This document shows, piece after piece, positions 4,737-7,707 of a stretch of DNA of 7,707 nucleotides. Origin of the DNA: CAYJAD01 sp964370835 (lineage in GTDB: Bacteria > Desulfobacterota > Desulfovibrionia > Desulfovibrionales > Desulfovibrionaceae); the NCBI GenBank assembly GCA_964370835.1, contig CAYJLO010000108.1, positions 1 to 7,707 on the forward strand, read 5' to 3'. The notes below the pieces were generated by a model, which saw only the letters and a list, made by a program, of their open reading frames with translations, was not told the origin of the DNA and did not search any database. Position numbers and translations under genes: made by a program. Numbering within the stretch: position 1 is the first letter of the stretch; every line of letters begins with the position of its first letter.

Positions 4737-7119
4737 ACCCATTAGCACTAGAGCATAAGGCAAGCAAAGTTCGTGGACGCCCAAGCCCCTTTTCCTTGGT
4801 GATGGTTATTTTCTGTTGCGCTTCCAAACGCTGTAAAAGGGGCTGTAATCGCTCTCTCGAAACATGCCTTTGCAGGGCATGACTGAGCTCCGTGGCTGAA
4901 AGTGCACCGCCCTGCAATGCTGCCAAAATCTTTGCCTCTAAGGGGTCATCGCCCTTATCCTTAAATATATACAAAGCGGATTCCTGCGCATACGTCCACA
5001 AACTTAGAGCGGCTTGTAAGTGCGGCTCGGCAATATGGTCTTGCCCATCCAGCAAGGCATACACAAGGGCTAAGCGCAAGGTTTGCGCCTCTGCCCTATT
5101 GATAATGCTGCCAGCAAAACCATTATGCTCTTTAGAAAGCTCTGGATATACGTTTCGCCATACCTCTAAAGCCGCTGTATCCATTTTCATAAGGCCGCGA
5201 TTTTGCGCCAGCCCTACCAATCGCCATAGCTCCCTTTGCATAAGAGCTATTTCCACTTCCGGCATACGTGGTGGCAAAGCCACAAGCTTAGAACGTCTGG
5301 CGCATATCCAAAGGAAACGGTTACCAAAGCCATTCACGGCTTGAACTTCATCTAGGCACAAAGCCAATTCCTGCATGGTGATATGCGTGATGATGTTGAT
5401 ATGCGCACCTTTCACGGTGATGGGATTATTTTTTGTGAGCGGTGCATAGTCGCCAGAATCCCAAAAGCAGCGTATGCCCATGGAAAGCGTATTGCCCTCA
5501 CGTTTAATGCACGAAAGGGCCGTGGCGAACTCTTCATCGGATATGAGAAGCCGCTTATCTGCCTTGTCACGCAAAGGTAAATGAGGATTATTTTTCTGGT
5601 GACGAGTGCGTTCTTCCTCTGTTTCTTCACGTACATGGAAGGCCAAACCCTCACCGGTAGAAAGAGGGCCGCCACTTTCTTTGGCTGGCATACACACCTT
5701 CCATGAACGGAGGTCTTGTTCATCGCAATAGTCACGCCCAAAAAGTGTAGCCACAGGATAGCGTGATGTACCTTTTCTGGCCTTACTGGAATTACCGCAA
5801 ATGACGGCAAAGAGACGCGGCGGATGCGCCGTTTCACCCACATATATATGTGGCCCTCTTTTTTCCGCGAAAGCATAAACTTCCGCCGCAAAGCGTACCA
5901 AGGTGGTGATGCACACCGCCGCTGGGTCTGCCTCGCTATCTCGTGTGGCCAGCTTAACAAAATCCCCCAAAAGCCCGGGACAAGATGCCCATGAAAATTG
6001 TGGCCACGATTTTAAAGGAAGCTCATCCACCTCCAAAAGTGTAGGCATTACTTGAATTTTCGCCGTGTGCTTTTCTTTAAAAACTGATGGTAAAATGGCC
6101 TGTTGCACTGCTTTCTGTATGTCAAAATCCATGGGAATGGCATCTGCTAAATCCCATTTTTCTGGTACATTAGACGGCACATCAACTATGAGCACAGCTT
6201 GCGCAATACTTTGTAATACCGATGCAATATCCAAAGCGGCCTTGCGCCCTGCTTTGTCATTATCAGGCCAAATAATAACGCTACGCCCCTGCAATACAGA
6301 CCAGTCCGCCTTATGCACAGCTTGTGCGCCGCCGCTCCACGTAGTGACTATATAGCTGGGAAAAAGAACCTTTGCGGCTTCGGCAGTTTTCTCCCCTTCT
6401 ACAATGAGAATGGGCTTGGTTCCTTGGGATAATTCATGCAAATTATACAAAGGACGTGGCTCAGGAAGTGCTTTCCATGCCCACTTGGGAATGCCGCCTT
6501 GCTTACCATAGGTCAAAGGCAACACCACCTTGCCTTGTGGCGTTTCAAAGCGAGCTGTATGCGCAACGGGGCGGCCTTGATTATCCGTATATGACCATAG
6601 CTTTATGGGTATGCCGTATTGCTTGTGCCTATGGGGGCGCATGGGCGCTGTAGAGGGTATGGGATACATGGCGACAAATTCAGATGAAACTGCATTTGTC
6701 TGCGTAGTTCCCGATATATCTGTATCAGTCTGCGGCTTTCGTAATTGCTCTCCATAAGGCGCGATACTACTCAATGCTTCTGCATCTCTCTGCGTTCTTC
6801 TTTGTGCATCTTTATTGTTCGCAATACTTCCGCATTCAAGCCCATATTGCTCAGCTAGTTTTTTCGCCGCTTCAAACTGCCGCACATTCCAGACCTTGGC
6901 GGCAAGGGCGATGATATCGCCCCATGCCTCACCTGTAGCAAAGTCACTCCCCTTGCCGGTATCTATATTGGTAGAGCACGACGTGCCTTCCCCGCCTTCC
7001 AGCGATGCACATACATACTCGTGCCCCTGAAGTTTGCCACCGGGTAAAAGCTCATGAAGCACATGAGGTAAACGTGATGAGAGAGCGGTTTTCACTTCAT
7101 AAAAAATATTAGCGCTCAT
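4675..7119 (-). CDS. TOPRIM primase with DUF3987-like ATPase domain
   Basis: An 814-residue replication protein of the satellite/prophage primase-helicase type. The N-terminus (about 25-95) has the GHEYVC and GKGSDFATGEAWGDIIAL pattern of the degenerate primase zinc-ribbon region. The TOPRIM domain (about 233-330) shows ILIVEGEKTAEAA (Glu near 241-243), the acidic IIWPDNDKAG motif and KWDLADA, predicting metal-dependent primer synthesis. The DUF3987-like domain (about 370-700) has a P-loop-like CGNSSKARKGTS (441-452), RLLISDEEF (523-531), INIITHIT (574-581) and NGFGNRFLW (596-604) with following arginines. A winged-helix-like tail (about 725-790) precedes a repetitive Lys/Ser/Glu end. The start chosen at 7119 has GAGGAAAG at short spacing and overlaps the upstream gene by 11 nt; an ATG at 7200 would add 27 residues lying almost wholly within that gene. 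Probable function: priming and unwinding at the element's own origin. Confidence 0.9.
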   Translation of the reverse strand: MSANIFYEVKTALSSRLPHVLHELLPGGKLQGHEYVCASLEGGEGTSCSTNIDTGKGSDFATGEAWGDIIALAAKVWNVRQFEAAKKLAEQYGLECGSIANNKDAQRRTQRDAEALSSIAPYGEQLRKPQTDTDISGTTQTNAVSSEFVAMYPIPSTAPMRPHRHKQYGIPIKLWSYTDNQGRPVAHTARFETPQGKVVLPLTYGKQGGIPKWAWKALPEPRPLYNLHELSQGTKPILIVEGEKTAEAAKVLFPSYIVTTWSGGAQAVHKADWSVLQGRSVIIWPDNDKAGRKAALDIASVLQSIAQAVLIVDVPSNVPEKWDLADAIPMDFDIQKAVQQAILPSVFKEKHTAKIQVMPTLLEVDELPLKSWPQFSWASCPGLLGDFVKLATRDSEADPAAVCITTLVRFAAEVYAFAEKRGPHIYVGETAHPPRLFAVICGNSSKARKGTSRYPVATLFGRDYCDEQDLRSWKVCMPAKESGGPLSTGEGLAFHVREETEEERTRHQKNNPHLPLRDKADKRLLISDEEFATALSCIKREGNTLSMGIRCFWDSGDYAPLTKNNPITVKGAHINIITHITMQELALCLDEVQAVNGFGNRFLWICARRSKLVALPPRMPEVEIALMQRELWRLVGLAQNRGLMKMDTAALEVWRNVYPELSKEHNGFAGSIINRAEAQTLRLALVYALLDGQDHIAEPHLQAALSLWTYAQESALYIFKDKGDDPLEAKILAALQGGALSATELSHALQRHVSRERLQPLLQRLEAQQKITITKEKGLGRPRTLLALCSSANGCEKKKLSEKSEFSEKRGAHE

Positions 7120-7339
7120 TCTTTCCTCGTAACATTTTGTCAGCAGCAGGGCTGTCGGCAGTATCAACATAATGAGCCGTGAAAAAGGCTTCAAGGTCAC
7201 TTACGTCATAGAGAATGCGCTTTCCTAGCTTGGCATACTTAGGCCCCCTACTTTGTGAGCGCCAGCGCTCTAGGGTATGCGGCGTTAGATTGTAGAGCTT
7301 AGCAGCTTCCTTAGTGGTGAGTTTTTGAGATGTTTTCAT
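7109..7339 (-). CDS. Helix-turn-helix (excisionase/MerR-like, HTH_17) regulator
   Basis: A 76-residue DNA-binding protein. LTTKEAAKLYNLTPHTLERWRSQSRGPKYAKLGKRILYDVSDLEAF has the form of the HTH_17/excisionase domain: helix-turn-helix at about 7-27, wing GPKYAKLGKRILY at about 32-44, and a DVSDLEAF closing helix. Such proteins act as excisionases or transcriptional regulators in integrative elements. The ATG at 7339 has AAGGAG (7349-7354) at 9-nt spacing, and this ribosome binding site lies inside a possible RNA stem-loop. The stop at 7109 overlaps the primase start by 11 nt, so the two genes are probably translated as a coupled pair. It is only distantly similar to the AlpA-like protein at 2202-2414, as it lacks the FPKP wing, so they are probably not a recent duplication. 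Confidence 0.88.
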   Translation of the reverse strand: MKTSQKLTTKEAAKLYNLTPHTLERWRSQSRGPKYAKLGKRILYDVSDLEAFFTAHYVDTADSPAADKMLRGKNER

Positions 7340-7405
7340 GGCTATATTCTCCTTGTTTATTTGGCGTACAGCTCATTACGCTGTGCCTTATTTGCAGATA
7401 TAGCC
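7340..7405 (-). promoter_or_regulatory. Nested stem-loops around the ribosome binding site of the HTH gene
   Basis: In minus-strand RNA, GGCUAUAU (7405-7398) pairs perfectly with AUAUAGCC (7347-7340), which directly abuts the AUG at 7339. Between them lies a second hairpin at 7387-7363 (GGCACAGC with GCUGUACGCC, loop GUAAUGA, two-base bulge), then the AAGGAG ribosome binding site. Closing the outer stem would place the ribosome binding site in a loop and clamp the start codon, so the leader could control translation of the regulator and, by coupling, of the primase. No ligand or partner is known, and this may be fortuitous because the outer stem is only 8 bp. Confidence 0.35.
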
Positions 7406-7452
7406 TGTGTTTTTCCCCTTGAAAATTTACTTGTCTGTGAGCCTAAAACGAA

Positions 7453-7487
7453 TCAACCTCCGAGCTCTGTGCAAGCTCGGAGGTTGA
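7453..7487 (-). terminator. 14-bp perfect hairpin, probable minus-strand terminator
   Basis: TCAACCTCCGAGCT (7453-7466) and its exact complement (7474-7487) enclose a 7-nt loop. On the minus strand the stem is followed by TTCGTTTTAGG, a short interrupted T-run; on the plus strand it is followed by an A-rich sequence with no T-run. It therefore fits best as the terminator of a minus-strand gene lying to the right of the window, insulating the HTH/primase operon. The stem is unusually GC-rich for its surroundings. Confidence 0.6.
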
Positions 7488-7636
7488 AAGAATTAAAACT
7501 ATTATTTAGGGCAATTACAAAGTGCGCGCTACGAAAAAAATTTACATTTTCTACCACAGAGCTCTGACGTTTGAGGTAGACATATCCCTCATTAAAGCCA
7601 TTTGAGCCGCCCCACGGTAGCGCCACATGCCTTACA

Positions 7637-7705
7637 CTATGTTCTCTTATTGCCACCCTTGGTGGAGTACAAGCCGAGCTTAATAAGGTCTTCTTTGGCG
7701 GCGGT
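7637..7705 (-). CDS. Partial or broken minus-strand frame at the window edge
   Basis: A frame entering from the right edge reads 22 residues (starting TAAKEDLIKLGLYSTKGG) and stops at TAG (7637-7639). Without the stop it would continue into CKACGATVGRLKWL before a TAA. The KEDLIKLGLYSTKGGNKRT style followed by a CxxCG knuckle recalls zinc-ribbon segments of transposase or phage DNA-binding proteins, so the TAG may be a nonsense mutation in a decayed gene. The fragment is too short to assign. It may equally be a chance frame, or the short end of an intact gene that truly stops here. A competing minus-strand frame covers 7453-7656 and lacks a ribosome binding site. Confidence 0.25.
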   Translation of the reverse strand, partial: TAAKEDLIKLGLYSTKGGNKRT

Positions 7706-7707
7706 CA

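Noticed and set aside
5412..5960. 182-residue minus-strand frame inside the primase
   Set aside because: It is an alternative-frame shadow of the primase, with no ribosome binding site or family resemblance.
7120..7200. Longer primase start adding 27 N-terminal residues (hydrophobic, signal-like)
   Set aside because: It lies almost entirely within the HTH gene in another frame and lacks the good ribosome binding site seen before 7119; the residues at 7119 onward match the usual family start.
7453..7656. 67-residue minus-strand frame at the right end
   Set aside because: It has no ribosome binding site, no recognisable domain, and its stop falls inside the hairpin at 7453-7487.

Overview
The window holds the replication and integration machinery of one or two adjacent mobile elements (satellite or prophage-like, integrative) from a bacterium with mid GC content. 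Every convincing gene is on the minus strand, so the natural reading direction is right to left. The P4-type integrase, AlpA-like regulators, TOPRIM/DUF3987-type primase and O-like phage replication protein are commonest in Pseudomonadota and related Gram-negative lineages. The sequence does not let me name a genus. I see no rRNA, tRNA, CRISPR array, IS transposase, capsid, packaging, lysis or recognisable defence gene.

Right to left. (1) 7453-7707: window edge, with a possible fragment of a minus-strand zinc-ribbon-like reading frame and a 14-bp perfect hairpin, probably the terminator of whatever lies further right. (2) 7339-4675: a small MerR/excisionase-type helix-turn-helix protein overlaps by 11 nt the start of an 814-residue TOPRIM primase with a DUF3987-like ATPase domain. 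An RNA stem encloses the ribosome binding site of the first gene, and inverted 9-bp tandem repeats flank the stop codon of the second. (3) 4674-4327: a non-coding junction with three GTTGGTA repeats, proposed arm-type integrase sites. (4) 4326-2783: a P4-type tyrosine integrase and an unknown 107-residue gene, closed by a terminator. (5) 2782-2415: an AT-rich leader with repeated TTTTTGAC words. (6) 2414-652: AlpA-like regulator, phage replication initiator (O-like) and a DUF6475-like protein, overlapping by 8 and 11 nt and closed by a second terminator related to the first. (7) 560-1: no convincing gene, but a field of degenerate direct repeats that resembles iterons.

Working model: each helix-turn-helix regulator heads its own translationally coupled replication operon, one using a primase-helicase and the other an initiator plus a possible loader. 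Two AlpA-like genes, two unrelated replication modules and an attachment-like junction between them suggest either two elements integrated in tandem or one composite element. Only one integrase is inside the window, so the two models cannot be separated here.
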